DNA of 64,000 nucleotides from Lutraria lutraria. Taxonomy: Eukaryota > Mollusca > Bivalvia > Venerida > Mactridae. Of this stretch, positions 49,201-63,018 are shown one piece after another (position 1 is the first letter of the stretch; every line of letters begins with the position of its first letter). The stretch spans positions 13,557,637-13,621,636 of the forward strand of contig OZ026851.1 in NCBI GenBank assembly GCA_964023205.1, read 5' to 3'. Below the pieces are notes generated by a model. It ran no database searches. It saw nothing but the letters and a program-made list of their open reading frames with translations, and was not told where the DNA came from. A program made the position numbers and the translations under genes.

Positions 49201-52200
49201 CAATGCGAGCGGAATTTTCAAGCACTGGACATAATAAGCAAAAATGGAGATGTTGAATAACTTTAAAAGGACCACAACCATGTTTCCTAGTCTGGCCTGG
49301 TGGTGTCGGATGAATGAGAAGGTGAGAAAGGAAGATACAAATCAAAGTATCATCTATTGTATCATACATTAACAAATGTATCATTTTACTATGTTATACA
49401 AAAGTATCATCTTATTGTATCATGAAAATGTACCATTTAACCCTATCATACCTTTCGGCTCTTTAGGTTCTCGTTTAGGGGCCGCCTTCTTTGTCTCCCC
49501 TTTAATGGCATCAACAGGACTACCTTTCAGTTTTAACCTCTCAGCCAATGAAAGCGGCTCATTTTTTATTTCCATCTCGTCGTCATCCATCTTGTTAAAG
49601 TCAAGCGTCTTGGCTTCTTTGCGATCCTGAGACGAGAATTGTTGTGTGTCTAACAATACAAAATCTTAGCGGGAAGTTGATAGTAGGTGGGGAAAATATT
49701 ACAAAGATGGTATGGTACTAAGCATACTCCAGATTCGAACCCATGTATGCAAAAAAGAAAGTATTATTCAAGCCACTGATGTGTAACTCAATGGTTTGAA
49801 AAAGAATTTAGATAACTACTTCTGACAGAACACGAAAAACTGCCCACCATCTTTTCAACTGAGTGTTTGGAAGATTTTAACTAGTTAAAAATTTTACCAT
49901 TTTCAAATTCTTAACTCAAATTTCAGCTCTGAAAAAAGCAATGTCACGCTATGATATTAATAACATAACCTTCCATAGGACAACAAAATGGTCAAATTTC
50001 ATTTCATAGAATGGGTACAAGTCTAATTTCACAAAATAATGTGCACCAGTCTAATTTCATGAATGGGTAGGTACCAGTCAAATTTCATATAAGGATGGGT
50101 TCCAAGACAAATTAATTTTTTTTTAACAATTTCATTCATTCATATGCCACACCTTACACATACCTTAGACTTTTTAGCACCTTCAGCTTTCCTCTTAATA
50201 GAATCAAATCTTGGTTCTACACGTATACCATGTGGAGATGGTTTTATTTCCTCAATCATTTTCCTCGGACGTTTTGATTTTCCCTGTTTACCCTTCAAGG
50301 CACCGCCACCCACACCAGTAGATTCATCTTCTCTTTCTTGTTGTTCAACTCTCTACATATACAGAAAGTCAGGACATGTTCATTTTACACAATTTCCTTC
50401 AATTTCTTTGAGGAAGTTATATTTTTGACACATAAAATGAGTCACTTAGGGGTCATTTTCAATTCTTTGGGTTCATTTAAACTCAATTCATGATTTGAAA
50501 TCAAACTTTGAAGTTTTGGACTTCTCACAGGAGTATAAAAGGAATGCCTGACCTCGGTGAAATCGACTAGGCTATATCAAATAGGCAGAACCATACCAAT
50601 ATCTTTGTGAATTATTGTTAAACACATAAAATCTATAAAATTAGTCAAAACCATAAAATGACTGCTTGAACTTAATTCTCAGACTTTTTGCCTTAGTTAT
50701 TACAGTAAAAAAGATACTTAAAGGGGCATACCCTACAACTTGGTGCATCTAGAATCAAGGCAAAATGATGATAAATTAGAAGCTTGTAAAGAAAAAAGCC
50801 AACAAAGAAAGTTTCAGCCAAAAATTTATCCAATTAAAAATAAAATCACAAAAAATATTAGTTTCCATAAAAGACTGGAAACTCTTTGGAATTTGTTGTA
50901 CAATTTTTGGGTGGAAGTGATTTATTATTCATAGCTATGATTTTTGCGGCTAGTACCTAAACTAGTCATTTTATGACCCAAGTTCTTCTTGCAATTATCC
51001 ATTATATATTGTTTTACATATACATCTAACACATTTTTACACTTTCACAGAATGTTTGTCAGTTGTAGGGTATGCCCCTTTAAGGAGGACTACAATGTTA
51101 CTGAGATTAAATAAGCTCTGAATGTACATACATCTAATTCAGCTAAAAACTCTTCCAAATCATCCTTCCACAACCCTGATGGAGTTTTTCGTCTCAGTTC
51201 TGACAATTCCTTAGCCTTCGTTTCTTTCTTCTTCACTAGTTCATCTTTCTTCTCTTTTGTCAAGTTCCACAGTGGCATACCCAGGATGTAATTAAAGTCT
51301 GGTCCAGAATCATCTCCATCACCATCTTGGTTGTCATTCAAATCTTCATCAATCATCTACAAAGGGAAGTAATTCTGTACAACAAATAAAAACAAGAAGT
51401 GTTTGTGAAACACAGAATGCTCCCTGTGACCTACTGAACTCAAAGTCACTAGATGTCATCCACATATGACCAACCTCCCAACCAAATCTGAAGAGCTTAG
51501 GCCTAATTGTTCTCTAGTTATCAGTCGGACAAGGTTCGATTCGGACAGACGGACCGACTAACATGTGCAAAGCAAAACACACCCTTTTCTTTAAAACTTA
51601 AAAAGGGGGCATACCGGTAATAATAGCATTCTGTCAATATTTCCCATGATATAAATACCTAATATATATAAAATATTTAAATAAAGGGTACTGGCTAACA
51701 TTTTATTAAACATCATATGTCAGATGTATTTCAATCAAATAATGAAAATACAAAAGTGAACAATAATCAAAAATATTTTTGGTCAATAATAAAAATTCTT
51801 CCAAAGCAGGAAACTTTAACAATAGAAACTCACTGCATTGGAATAAATAATAATATTTCGGACAAAAATAGAATAAGAATTTTACAAACTGGATCAGTGA
51901 TTTTTTTTTTTTTGCTGTATTTACTGCTGTATATGGGCAGTTTCCCCTAAAAAAAATTCATTCATTCATACCTGTCTACTTGCAAAATAGAACGTGAACC
52001 AGTCTACTTGCAAAATAGAATGTGAACCAGTCTACTTGCAAGAAAGGATGGATATCAGGCAAATTTTTCAATAATTTTCTAAGTAATTGTAAGTTTTACA
52101 TGAATTTTCATTCAGTATTGTTTTAATTCGAACCCGAACAGAATCACATGAAAAAGAATTGACAAAATTTTACAAACATAGAGAAAATGTTCACTTATTT

Positions 52201-55200
52201 GCACAGATATAAACATGCCACAATATTTCAATTACTTGATATAAATACAATAGATCAACACATAACAATATTCATTCAACATTCAGTGTGATACATGTAC
52301 ATTTAGTAATGAAAAATGATATTCAGACCTACAGTGTTAGGTATGGACAGGTTTTTTTTGTTTTTTTTTAATGAATAGTGGTGGGCATGAAATGGGATAA
52401 TTAACAGTGTTTTCAATTAGAGGTGGCAAGAGACCAAATTAACTGCTTAGAAACAAAAATTGGCTTCCTAGAAATCCCGAATTAATCAGTTACGACGGAA
52501 ACAAGAATAGCAAGCCTCCTTCAATCAAGGTTTGGCCTCTTAGAGGAAAACTTAATGAAAACATATATCTAAACAATATTTTTTAAAAACACTCTTAAGA
52601 CGGGGAAATAGGGTAAAAAATCTGCCCCATTTAAGCCCCTCCCTCCTTACTCTTAGATAAGCGTACGAGAAAACAGTCTTTCCTACAATTCTGAAAGACA
52701 TATAATTATTCTGACAAGCCAATTATAGCCATTTATCAGCATCTATTTATCAGCCCTAAGACTGGCACATTCAAGGACTGTTTTATATTAAATGTTGATC
52801 TCAGGGAAGGCAGCTACTGACTCCATTAATAAGATCTGTAGGTGGATTAACATAATGAGAGTGAAATGACATAATGAGGACATAAAACACTGAGTTTATC
52901 AAGCACAATACATACTCATTACCTTCTGATCAATGTTACAAATAGAAAAGTTCCATTAGTACACACATACACAGTGAAGACAGAGAGATGTGAAGGACTA
53001 CAAAATGTTACATAAGGCTTAAATTAAAATTAAGTTTGTTTGCCCTTTTCACGACCCGAAAAAATCAAAAAGTTTTATTGCAAAATCTGGGAGACTTTAT
53101 TTTTATACTTGGGAAAATATACATGTATACACTCAGTGCTTTCGATAAACTTTTAGAGTAGGTATCATTTGAAGAAATGAAGGAAAACAATAATGAGTGT
53201 TAAGGCACTGAGTACATGTTTATGGTTGATTAAATCACACAATACCTACCGACCCTCTTCTAAAATTCAGGGTCGGTAAAGGGCAAACAAACATATTTTT
53301 AATTTAGACCTAATGGAGGAAGCAGAATAATCACATGAAAGCTTATTTTTCTTGATTTATAACAACATGATTCAGTATTTCAGTAATTCCTCAGATCTGT
53401 GACTGTCACAAAAATTAAACATTTGAAAATTCATGTGGCTTAAAAAAGGAAAATTATAAGAAGATACACAGTATATTTATCATAATGGTTCTGTGTCACT
53501 GTCAGCCTTGCGTATATAGCTTTATTATAAAAATTATAATGATACATTAGTGGCAATTAAAAATCATTTCCACCAGAGAACCAAAATATACATGTAGGAT
53601 CGAAAAGGCTTATGTATAAGCATTGAATTTTATTTTACGAGAATTCACAGTTATTTTGTTCAATGTCATAGTCACCATTTATATAATAATACATTTTATA
53701 ATTGGCTCAAAAATGAAAAAGAATGTTTTGTTTCTTCTACAAATAAAATAGTAATACTACATAGATTACAATCTATATTTTCACACGTTTGTTTCTCATT
53801 CATAACAAAACAAACCACATCATGCTGTACTTACAATTTTATCCTGGAGGCAAAAAATATACACAATATATGTTTATTTATTTCTTTGAGTTTAAAGCTG
53901 TTTTTCAACAATATTTCAGTTTTATACGCCGGCCAATTCACCTGACAAGATTTTTCAGGACTGTATTCTAACCAGTACTAATTTACCGTTCTAGAAGGAA
54001 CTGGTAACTTCTCCACATGTGGAGGGCATGGTTGTCAAATCTATGTTTCAATTTTACTCAGTGCAATGTCAGGATATTCTAAATAGTATTTTCAATAAAT
54101 GATTTTTTGAACTGATTAACTGATATGACTTAAACTATAGTAATACTGTATAGGTACAGTTTTACTAGTTGAAAAACTACTTCCAGGTGAGTAATTACAG
54201 AGGACTTCCACCAAACTAGGCCGATGTTATGAGTAAAGTTATGAGTAAAGGTTAATCTAAAATTTAGAAAGTCAAGAAATATGACAATACCAACCTTTCC
54301 TTTGTTTTGAGCATTTTTCCAAGCCTTGACAGGGTCACTGTCATAACCTCTTCTCACCAATGTCTCAATCAGATCTTTTTTCTTCTTATTTTCTGAATAA
54401 CAAAAATATCATAATTACACATCATACAGGACTGTAAAGGCAGGGATTTTTTGGGGTGATTTTATAGCCGAAATTCGGTCATATTCCCAATGGAAAATAG
54501 TATCTTTTTTCCCAATAAATTTTTTTTATTTTTTTTTAATTTTTATTAATTTTATGAGTTCATTAACATCACTATTGGTAGTAAATACCTTATTCTGCTA
54601 CTGTTCTATGGGAGAATAAGTAGAATAAGTTGTACATTGCAAAAATTGTAGTTTTACATTTTCCCCAATTTTGATTAAAACACGGCGAAAATTCCCAATC
54701 CCAAGCTTAACATTAATAATTGTAGTTATACATTTTTTCCCAATTTTGATCATAACAACGCGAAAATTCCAAAACCCAAAATAGCTGGGAAGAAAACCTG
54801 ATTTCACAGGGAATCTTTTAATTCATACCAATTGAAACTGTTCCTTCAATCTTTTCCATAATAAATCGAGCAATATTGTCCAATTTCAATGATTCAGCTG
54901 CTAACATGCCTTCCAGGTGATCTTTCCTTCTTTTATACATGTCTAACCTCACTTCAAAGAATTCCTTCAATATTTCTTCAGCACTATTGTATCTTTTAAT
55001 ACATCCACTGTGATCAAACAATACCTGTGTATAATAAAACACAACATTAAAAATGTAAGTTAACAGGATAAAGTTTGCGGCTGATTAAAATATTTTAAAA
55101 TCTCATCAGCTTATCAACACGCTATTTAGACCGATATCATCTAAGGTAAACATATACATTTCATTTGACCATATTTCATCCATTTTGAGTCCAAGAATGG

Positions 55201-58200
55201 GATGGAGTTCTACACTCATTTATAACAAGCACCAAATTTTGTAATTTTCAAAATGCATCTTATACACAAACAATTATGGTAGTTTGTCTCAAACACATTT
55301 TTTTAACGAGTACATGAGTTAACTTTTGAACTGATCCAAAATTAGGTACATGTTACAAGAACTACATTTAGACACATTTCATTCTGATACCAAAGACAGT
55401 AGATATGACAAGATAAGGGATTGGGAATGTAAATTTAATCAATTAATACACAAGTCTCTGTAATTTTGTGCATATTACAGAAAGTAACAAAATTTAAAAT
55501 ACGATGTCACATGACCTTGACCTGAAATATACAGGTTCAGTAGAGGAACCAACATGTGAAGTTTGATGATTGTAGGTGGAAGCGTTTTGATTTTATAGAT
55601 AAGGTAAAAATTTGGTTCAAACAGACAGACAGGCCAAAAACAACATTCCCTCAATTGATCAATCGATACGACGGCATAGCAACAGATTATTACTCTAATT
55701 TTGATGACTTCTCACCATTGAGTTGGCTGTGAGTGGGTTTTGTAGTTTGAACACTTTGTGTAAACCTTGTTCCTCAGCCTTGGCCAGATTATCTGATGTC
55801 AACTTAACAACAAATCTAACGGTTGTGTCAGTATGGTACTCCTTGTAATCTCTGAAATTATATCAAAGTCAACATCATGATGAGTGGGAGGCTAGAAACA
55901 AGGAAACAGTCAAACCAGTCAACAAAGGCCACCCTTGAGAAAGACACAATGTGGCCTTTCAGGGCTTTTTTTCCTTCTATAGCAATGACTGTTAATAGGT
56001 GTATTCCCCTCAGGAGAATTCTTCAAAATCATGCAGTTTTCCCCTAAAATTCAATTTACATCAAGTTTTTTCTTCTTTTGCAAAACTTATGCGTTATTTT
56101 CTCCCAAATTTAAGGAAAGGACCCCTTCCCCTACCTATGAAAAAAGCCCTGCCTTTATCTACAAGTGGCCTTTATTCAGAAGTCACTTTGTTCTAAAATA
56201 ATCAATAATGTTTTTTAAAATAATGACCTTTTTACAGGGTGGCCTTTATTCAGAGGTGACCACTACCACAGGTTAGACTGTATGGCTTTCAAGGCACCAT
56301 TCATATTTCCTTATTCAAATATCATATCAACTAATCAATGTACAAAATCTGAATTCCTGAAATCAAAATTAACTTTTCCCAGACTTGAACATAATGGCAA
56401 AACTGCTTAATTAGAATTAAATTTTCTGATGAAATACAGCAGATATAATGTTGGCAAAATATTTCTACATTCAGAGCCATCAGTTAAATTTCATAGGTAT
56501 AACTTACGTGATAAGTTGAGGAATTTTTTCAGTAGAATTCAACAATGGCTCGATGACATCTTCCTTGTAATCTTGTGTCCACTTGCGTATGGGTAACTCT
56601 GTGATCTCAATTGTTTGGTCATCAATAATTGAGATTTCACCATTCACAACATATCGGTTGTCAACCAATGAAGCAATTGTTCCCTTGAAGTTCTTATATG
56701 AAGGCATCTGGAAGGGTTTGTAATGGAAAGATAATGGAAGGTAGATAGAAAAAGCAACAGGGGTTTTCTTTATTATATAGTTGAAGCCAGTGAAGGGTGC
56801 CTTCCACTCCGAGAATTTCTTTGATACGCAATTTTCCCCAATTTCCTATTAACTCCATGAAATTGGTTTCAGGAGAGAATTTCTTCCCTTAAAGAGGCTT
56901 CCATCTGCTATTTCACCCCCATGTTAATGGTTAAGGCACCTTCCCCAAAGCATAAAGAAAAGCCCTCAGCAAGTAAATTTTACTATGGCACAAAAATCCT
57001 GGCTGCCATAAAAATAAATAGTTCAGAATCTAATAATAAGAATATATTATACATGCCACATACAGCTTACACTACAGGAGGAAATATTCTTATAAATGAA
57101 CCTTTAACTATAGTACAGGACAGGCTAATACTCATTTGTTGTGAACAATAATCAGAAAAAGGAAAAACAAGAAAAATTATATTGTCAGTATAAAAATCTC
57201 ATTATAACAGCTGTCATGAAAAGAAGTCTATACCATTGGTATTGGGTCATCTCCTTCAAGATGGCGTAAAAGGTTGGCAACAATTTCACGAGGATCGTAG
57301 TTAGGTATCTTGGTGCTCCAGCCTGTCCCGATACCATCAGCACCGTTCACAAGGACCATGGGAAGTATAGGGCAGTACCATTCAGGTTCAATCCTCAAGT
57401 TGTCATCATAGAGGTAAGTGAGTAATGGTTCATCATTAACATTGTACAACATTCTAGTCAATGGACTGAAAAGTAGTGAAATAAAAAAGATTGATTACAG
57501 TTTATCATTCTCTGACCAATTTTAAAAATTCTAGTCAATGGATTGGCGAGTTTTGATTAAAATAGACATTATTTGCATGATATGATCATTTCCAAAGTAG
57601 TCTCCATTAGGAATTGTTTATCATTAAAAAAAATGTACTAAATTTAACAAAGATATGCCTCAACAAATCATCAATCTGGATAATCTAAGGGGCAATATGG
57701 CAGGTCATCGAACTTGACCAAGATACTATGCCCACCAACATCAAGTTTGATGAAGATCGGATAAAAAAACCATTAAACATGAGTGCGGACATCGTCCTGG
57801 ATGCCACCCTACCATGGGAGTACCCATAATACGTCCCGTCTTTGACTTGTGTTAAAAAAAAAGAACAAATAACCTCATCTTTATCTGAAATCATTCAGAT
57901 AAATGTTAGGGCCTTCTTTCCAATTGGGAAGGGGCCTTAGCCTATCATTTTGGGAAATTCAAACGCAATATTTGGCCAAATTTTGACAAGGTTAGACTAC
58001 TGAGTTTGAATAGCATTGTATTTTTGGGGAATTTCTTGCCTAAAATTGAGAAAAAACAGCCTTTTTGCAATTGGGAAGTCACCGAATTTCGGCCTCTGTT
58101 ATAGAAGGAAAAAAAGCCCTGAAATGTTTTTTTTTTAATGAAACTTACCTCAACATTGTGAAAATATAACGGGGGCTGGAAGCATCCTTGCCACCGTGAA

Positions 58201-61200
58201 GTCTAGTACCAAACTGACCAAGAGGCTGTAGAAGATTTATGTTGTTGCTACCAACAAAATTTTGTGCTAAGTTAATGATAGTTCCCATAAGTGATATCTA
58301 GAAAAAAAGATAAAAAACATTTCCATGACATCCAAGACTTGATAAATTATCACTGAAAATTTTATTAGACTGTCTGACAATTGACCTTTTCAAATTTACA
58401 GGACCGACTGTCATGGACTCGATCCTTGGTATTGGGCTAAATTTGATGACTGCAATAACCATTAGCAGGGCGCATAAAAAGTACCTAAACGTAAGTTGTC
58501 ACCATTAGAAACGTGCAGCATCGTGGTTTATCGAAATATATGAGTTTATTGGGGGGTAATTAGAATGGTAGGAACAATATACAGGAAGGTTTGTGACATT
58601 TTGCACGTACAATGCGATTTGGACCGAAATTTATGGAACATTTAGAGATTGATTTTTTAACCCATTTCTGCGGCTCAAATCGGTCCGAGGCTTTGAAATT
58701 AAGTCTGGACCGGCAAATTGTCGGGGTTTTTTTGCGCTCTGACCATAAATAGGTGGAGACATATCAGGAAGCTAAGAAGATTTTTAATTTACTTACCTCA
58801 CCATGATGGTAGGCAGATAATTCAGCCACAGAACCAGCCAGCTGGGCTACTTTAATCTCTTTGTTTACAAGATTTCTCTTAAAGCAGGTAAACATAACTT
58901 TCCTCTGTCCTGGTTTAAACCCATCCATTATTGACGGTATAGATCGTTCCAAATCCATGTTGGAGAAAAGAATGAGTTCACGATTGATGAAATCATTGAA
59001 TGTTATACTACGTGTACTTTTGCCGTACAAGTAAAGCTGAAAATATAATACAACACAGACATGACTGGTAATCCAAGAGAATGAAATGACAAGGTACCGT
59101 GTAATGGAATATACTCAACTTGGGCTATTTAAAACAACAAACTGTCAACACTAACATCAATTTGATCAAAGTCTTCAACATGAATTGAGAACTAACTTAA
59201 AATATTATTTCATAATAAAAAACTATTTTTAGTTTAAATTTTGAATTAAAATCCTACATGACTTTAACAATTAAGATGAACAAAGTGACAGACAGACTGC
59301 TAGAATAGGCAATTGTTTTAAAATTTGTTTTCTAACAGCTAACTCAACAACAATGGTTATTTTGAAGCTGCCCCAGAAAGGGGAGAAATGAGACATCTTG
59401 CCAATTTCCTGCGAATTTCTAGACACAGTCAGGGGTGATTGCTCTAAGAGCAAAAAGGCTGAAATACCCCACCCCTTCCCTCCTTACCCTTGCAAAAACA
59501 TCATTTTTGAGTAGGTCATACTGAATCTGAACCCTTTTGTTTTAAAGATTTTAAGACAAAAAAGAGGAAATCAGCTGAAAGGAGGAAGAATCACACCCCT
59601 GACAGTACTAGGCTTGGTAGTGGGTTGGGAGGATATTGAAATATTGGAAACCAGAACTTTAATACTTCCTACTTACTGCAGGTAAACCCATCTCAGTTCT
59701 TCGTTTTTTCTCCTCCATCCAATGAGACAACCATTCCTTTCTTTCGTCAACTTTTTTCTTATTAAAAGCCAGATTTATGGAGGCATCATCTTCAGCACCG
59801 GAGTAAGTAAAGTCAATCTTATGACGACGCATGTCACTGAAATATTCCTTCGCTTCTTTAGATGTACTGGTACCCAAACCTATTAATATAAAAAATAAAA
59901 ATACCAATAAAGACCAATTTTTTTGTGATTTGTACAAAATGTTTTTGGAATATGGCCTTAATGAAATTAGGAATCATTGTAAGAAAATTCATACAAGATG
60001 GAAAGAACTTCAATTTTTTCTAAGAAAAAATCTAAACTATTTAAGGTAGCGTAACGTCAAACGGAACATTTTTTAAGGATGGCCCCAGGAGCAACAACAA
60101 AGAAATCTTCTGATTTTCGGAAAAATTGGTAGTAAACCTTTGTAGTACTTTATCTTCCATGTGTTCCAGTTACTTGTATCTTGTTTCCATTCTTCAAATT
60201 CTGGTAAACTGTAGAAGGAATGCTCTTCTTTACCTTTGGAAACCTAGTGAATTCATAAAATCCATTTTTTCACTAAGTATAATTGAACATAACCCAGACA
60301 TAATAATAACATAAGTGTCCCAGATAAAACACATACTTGCGTAACCACACAGATTTTTTAATAGAAAAATGCATTGCTAAAAAACTTGGACGTACAAGTA
60401 CGCATTAAACCATTTATTTTTTAAATATGCTGTTTACACAAGAATTTTTTTTCAGCACCGACTACCGACTTTATTATTAAGCATTGAAAAATAAATCTTG
60501 AGAGTACAAACTCATTGCATACAAATAAATTTGGAGGACTGAACAAAACCAAATAAATTTTACACAAAAACAGCATAGTCTCTGTGTATCAAAGACATCT
60601 ATGTATAAAAAAAACTCAAAACTCAAGTAACAGGATGGCGACTAACTTGTAAAATTCGTTATCTAACCATGGAAGTAATAATAAAAAAATAAAGAAGGTT
60701 CTAATTAAGTCTGTCCAGCTAGATATTTATGGGAAAAAAAGTATGCCAATCTGACAAATGGATTGAAATTTAACCATATTTGGTAAAAAAATATCTTCAT
60801 TTACAAAGGCAATCAGACCGAAGACGAGCGATTATTTTTTTAAAATGCCATCAAACAGGCTTAAAAGTGCCTTCAATAACACAATATTTACCTTGACGAT
60901 GGGTGTAATAAACTGATTGACGACATTATGTTTCAAGAGGTTTGGCCAGAAATGTTGTATAAAGTTGATAAGTAATCCTTTGATATGAGATCCATCTTGG
61001 TCCTGATCTGTCATGATCATTAATTTACCATATCTCAACATCTTCAACTGATCTTCTGTTTCATACTTCTTGTTGAACTGTAGCCCCATTATCTTCACAA
61101 CATTACTGATTTCAGTGTTGTCCATAATCTGAAGTATTCAAATAACAGTGATTTTTTTTCGTACATTTTACAGCCTTATACAGGCTGTTTCCCCTAGCCC

Positions 61201-63018
61201 AAAAAAACTTACATTTTCACCTAAAAATGCTGTATTTTCCCCAAAAATGAAGTTATATTTCCCACTGAAAAGAAATTAAAGATGTCCACGAACAGCAATT
61301 ACAAAATAGATCACCAAAATGGCTTTAAAAAGCAAAATAATCTATTGAAATCAAAGGCTATGTCAAGAGATTGACAAAAAAAATATAGAATGGTCTTTAT
61401 TTCATATTTTCCCCTATTTATCCCTTCAGAAAGCCACAAATAGTTCTGAAAATTCCAGAAAAAATCACTGAACAAATCACTCAGTGTTACATTTTATCAT
61501 AGCTCGTCAATCTTAAGTAGTGATCTCCCTTATCTATTCTTAAGAAGACTGCGTCCCCAGGACTTGACTTAAACTGGGTATAATTTTTGCTGTATTTAAC
61601 ACAGAAAACACACGCTATCAGTCTTAGTCAAACTTACGTAATCTGCCAGTAAGTCCAGGTCATCCGTAAAAAAATCTTTGCTTGCAGTTACCATATGCAG
61701 AAAATTTTCAGTGGGTAGTTAGGATTTTTCTATTTTTATCTTTATATTAAACATAAGTCAGAATGCTATTTTTTTACCTAAGAGGCCAAAAAGTTTGGGT
61801 TGGGCTGTTTTTGTGAGATCGAGGGCTCAGCACAACACAGTCGTAACTTGTTCTTATTTCAATATGAGTTACGACACTGTTGCGTTGAACCCTCGAGATG
61901 TAACTTACGAAACAAAGAACAAAAAAAATCGCTTCAGTTACCTGTTTGTGGGATGCATCACGAACATTGAGTAATTTACCCCTAAGAGGGAACACACCAT
62001 ATCGATCACGTCCAATAACTCCAAGACCTAAAAAAATAGAGTTAACTCATTTACCCAGGTAAGAATTAATGTTTCATGAAAAAATTCACAAAATCAAAAA
62101 ACAACCCAAAATGACAAGCAAGAGGCTATATTTCAGGGTATGATTCAATTAAAAAGGGGCCAAGATGAATGATCACCAGATCCAAAAAGTATCAGAAAAT
62201 TCACACTGAAATAACGGACATTCCCAGCAAATTACTGATCTGAAGCAAGGTATACAGTGGACTCAGTAATGTTTTAAACAGCTATAAACAGCAACAAGCA
62301 AACTTTATAAAATGCATGAGGTTATTACCAGCTACAGCCAGTGACTTTGCCGAGTCTCCTTCCGTTAAAATCAGAGTACAATCCATCGAGTGTTTGGTTC
62401 CAGCATCATTAGCATCATCTAACTTAGGAATGCCTTTCAATTTGTTCTGTTTGGCTCCACTGACTTTCTTCAACTGGGACTGAGCTTTGAACTTCATCCA
62501 ACTTTGAATACTTTCAACAATGCCACACTTACTAACCTAAAATTTACAGACTTTTCATTAAGTTTTCCTGTCAGAGGCCATGCTTTCCATGCTCATTTCA
62601 AACGTCATAAATGATATATTTGGGATTTCTAGGCAGTCAAATTATGTTTCTAAACAGTCAATTTTGATTCTGGCCGCCTCTTATTGCAAACACTGATACA
62701 TATAAACTAGGGATGTAAACGGTTATTCGATTAACCGTTCGTTTGTCCGATTAACCAGTTATTTAATCATTAATCAATGAACCGAAAAAACTAGAAAGAA
62801 GCAAGTAAAATATAATAGTAAATTATAGAAAAATTGAAGTTGATATGATAAACAGATTTTACAAACTCTTCAAACATTACCTGAGTGATGAATTTCTCTG
62901 GTAACGGACATTTTGAACCAAAGGACTTGGCCTGAAGAGTCATATTCTCCTTTGTCTGGGAGTCAAATGATGGATTCTCAATTAAACAATTGACAAATAA
63001 CCAAAGATGATTCTTCAC
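43256..63018 (-). CDS. TOP2: DNA topoisomerase II (TOP2), 5'-incomplete, 23 exons seen
   Basis: Type IIA topoisomerase that passes one duplex through a transient break in another using ATP. Exons: 62881-63018, 62329-62536, 61942-62027, 60892-61128, 60138-60243, 59677-59879, 58797-59036, 58149-58297, 57234-57465, 56508-56707, 55716-55851, 54829-55024, 54295-54392, 51132-51356, 50164-50352, 49452-49649, 48015-48200, 47129-47303, 46184-46362, 45734-45919, 44450-44560, 43902-44014, 43256-43399. These give about 1311 codons, from [18 protein letters not shown] (end of the ATPase/transducer part) to the stop. Invertebrates usually have one TOP2, so I do not assign alpha or beta. Phases agree at every junction except 50164 to 49649, where a small exon is probably missed. 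The N-terminal ATPase exons lie beyond 64000. Confidence 0.95.
45530..45712. repeat. Dispersed repeat, family M3-like (TOP2 intron)
   Basis: AAGGGGACCTTCTCCTCTAA, TTTCAAGCC blocks and CCCCAAAATGGGAAAACCCC are shared with about 56756-56968 and, more distantly, 54437-54795 and 61176-61270. Confidence 0.55.
47346..47830. repeat. Bivalve-type GAGGGCCATGATGGCCCTAT repeat
   Basis: AGAGGGCCATGATGGCCCTA followed by GGCGGGGCCAATTTTGCCCC and TGAACCCCGGGGCAGGGC. It sits in a TOP2 intron. The opening motif is one I associate with bivalve genomes and contributes to the taxonomic call. Confidence 0.55.
48322..49227. mobile_element. Non-autonomous DNA element (about 0.9 kb) with CAGnGCTTGAAAA termini
   Basis: The left end is CAGGGCTTGAAAAATTTTC and the right end GGAATTTTCAAGCACTG, imperfect inverted repeats with hAT-like CAG..CTG tips. 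Inside the left end a 22-bp unit (TGTGGTACTAGTCCTGTAGG) is repeated three times at about 48346-48413. ACTCGCC motifs occur near both ends. No coding capacity. Confidence 0.7.
51357..54294 (-). other. Long TOP2 intron (about 2.9 kb)
   Basis: Lies between the exons ending NAQNKGK and beginning MIDEDLND. It holds a GACAGACGGACCGAC mollusc repeat (51400-51610), an M4-like MITE (52407-52563) and a SINE S-a fragment (53872-54030). No snoRNA-like boxes with a terminal stem were seen. Confidence 0.7.
55908..56282. mobile_element. M2 MITE interrupted by an M3 element
   Basis: M2 begins AGTCAAACCAGTCAACAAAG and ends CCACAGGTTAGACTGTA. It is broken within GGCCTTT by an insertion at 55960-56151. Confidence 0.72.
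55960..56151. mobile_element. hAT-like MITE, family M3, nested in M2
   Basis: Ends CAGGGCTTTTTTTCC and TGAAAAAAGCCCTG are inverted repeats. CCTTT flanks both sides, part of the target duplication. A relative with end GGAAAAAAAGCCCTG lies at 57908-58121. Confidence 0.72.
57908..58121. mobile_element. hAT-like MITE, family M3
   Basis: Left AGGGCCTTCTTTCCAATTGG, right AAGGAAAAAAAGCCCTG; internal CCAATTGGGAAGG and CAATTGGGAAGTC blocks. Confidence 0.65.
58149..58297 (-). other. TOP2 catalytic-tyrosine exon
   Basis: This exon encodes [20 protein letters not shown]. The tyrosine (codon TAT at 58168-58166) corresponds to the active-site Tyr of human TOP2A (Y805) that forms the 5'-phosphotyrosyl link to DNA; the preceding arginine is conserved. 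The enzyme is therefore predicted to be active. Confidence 0.93.
60892..62536 (-). other. TOP2 TOPRIM exons
   Basis: Exon 62329-62536 holds [16 protein letters not shown] with the catalytic glutamate. Exon 60892-61128 holds [15 protein letters not shown] with the metal-binding DxDxD. Both motifs are complete. Exon 61942-62027 carries [20 protein letters not shown] between them. Confidence 0.93.

Larger units (their letters stand above)
43256..50352 (-). other. TOP2 C-terminal domain exons
   Basis: Nine exons encode the low-complexity nuclear tail: alternating lysine-rich ([19 protein letters not shown]) and acidic serine stretches ([32 protein letters not shown]). The conserved [11 protein letters not shown] block is at exon 48015-48200. 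The protein ends [14 protein letters not shown], comparable to the human acidic end. The segments look like nuclear localisation and CK2-type sites; this is inference from composition. Confidence 0.88.
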
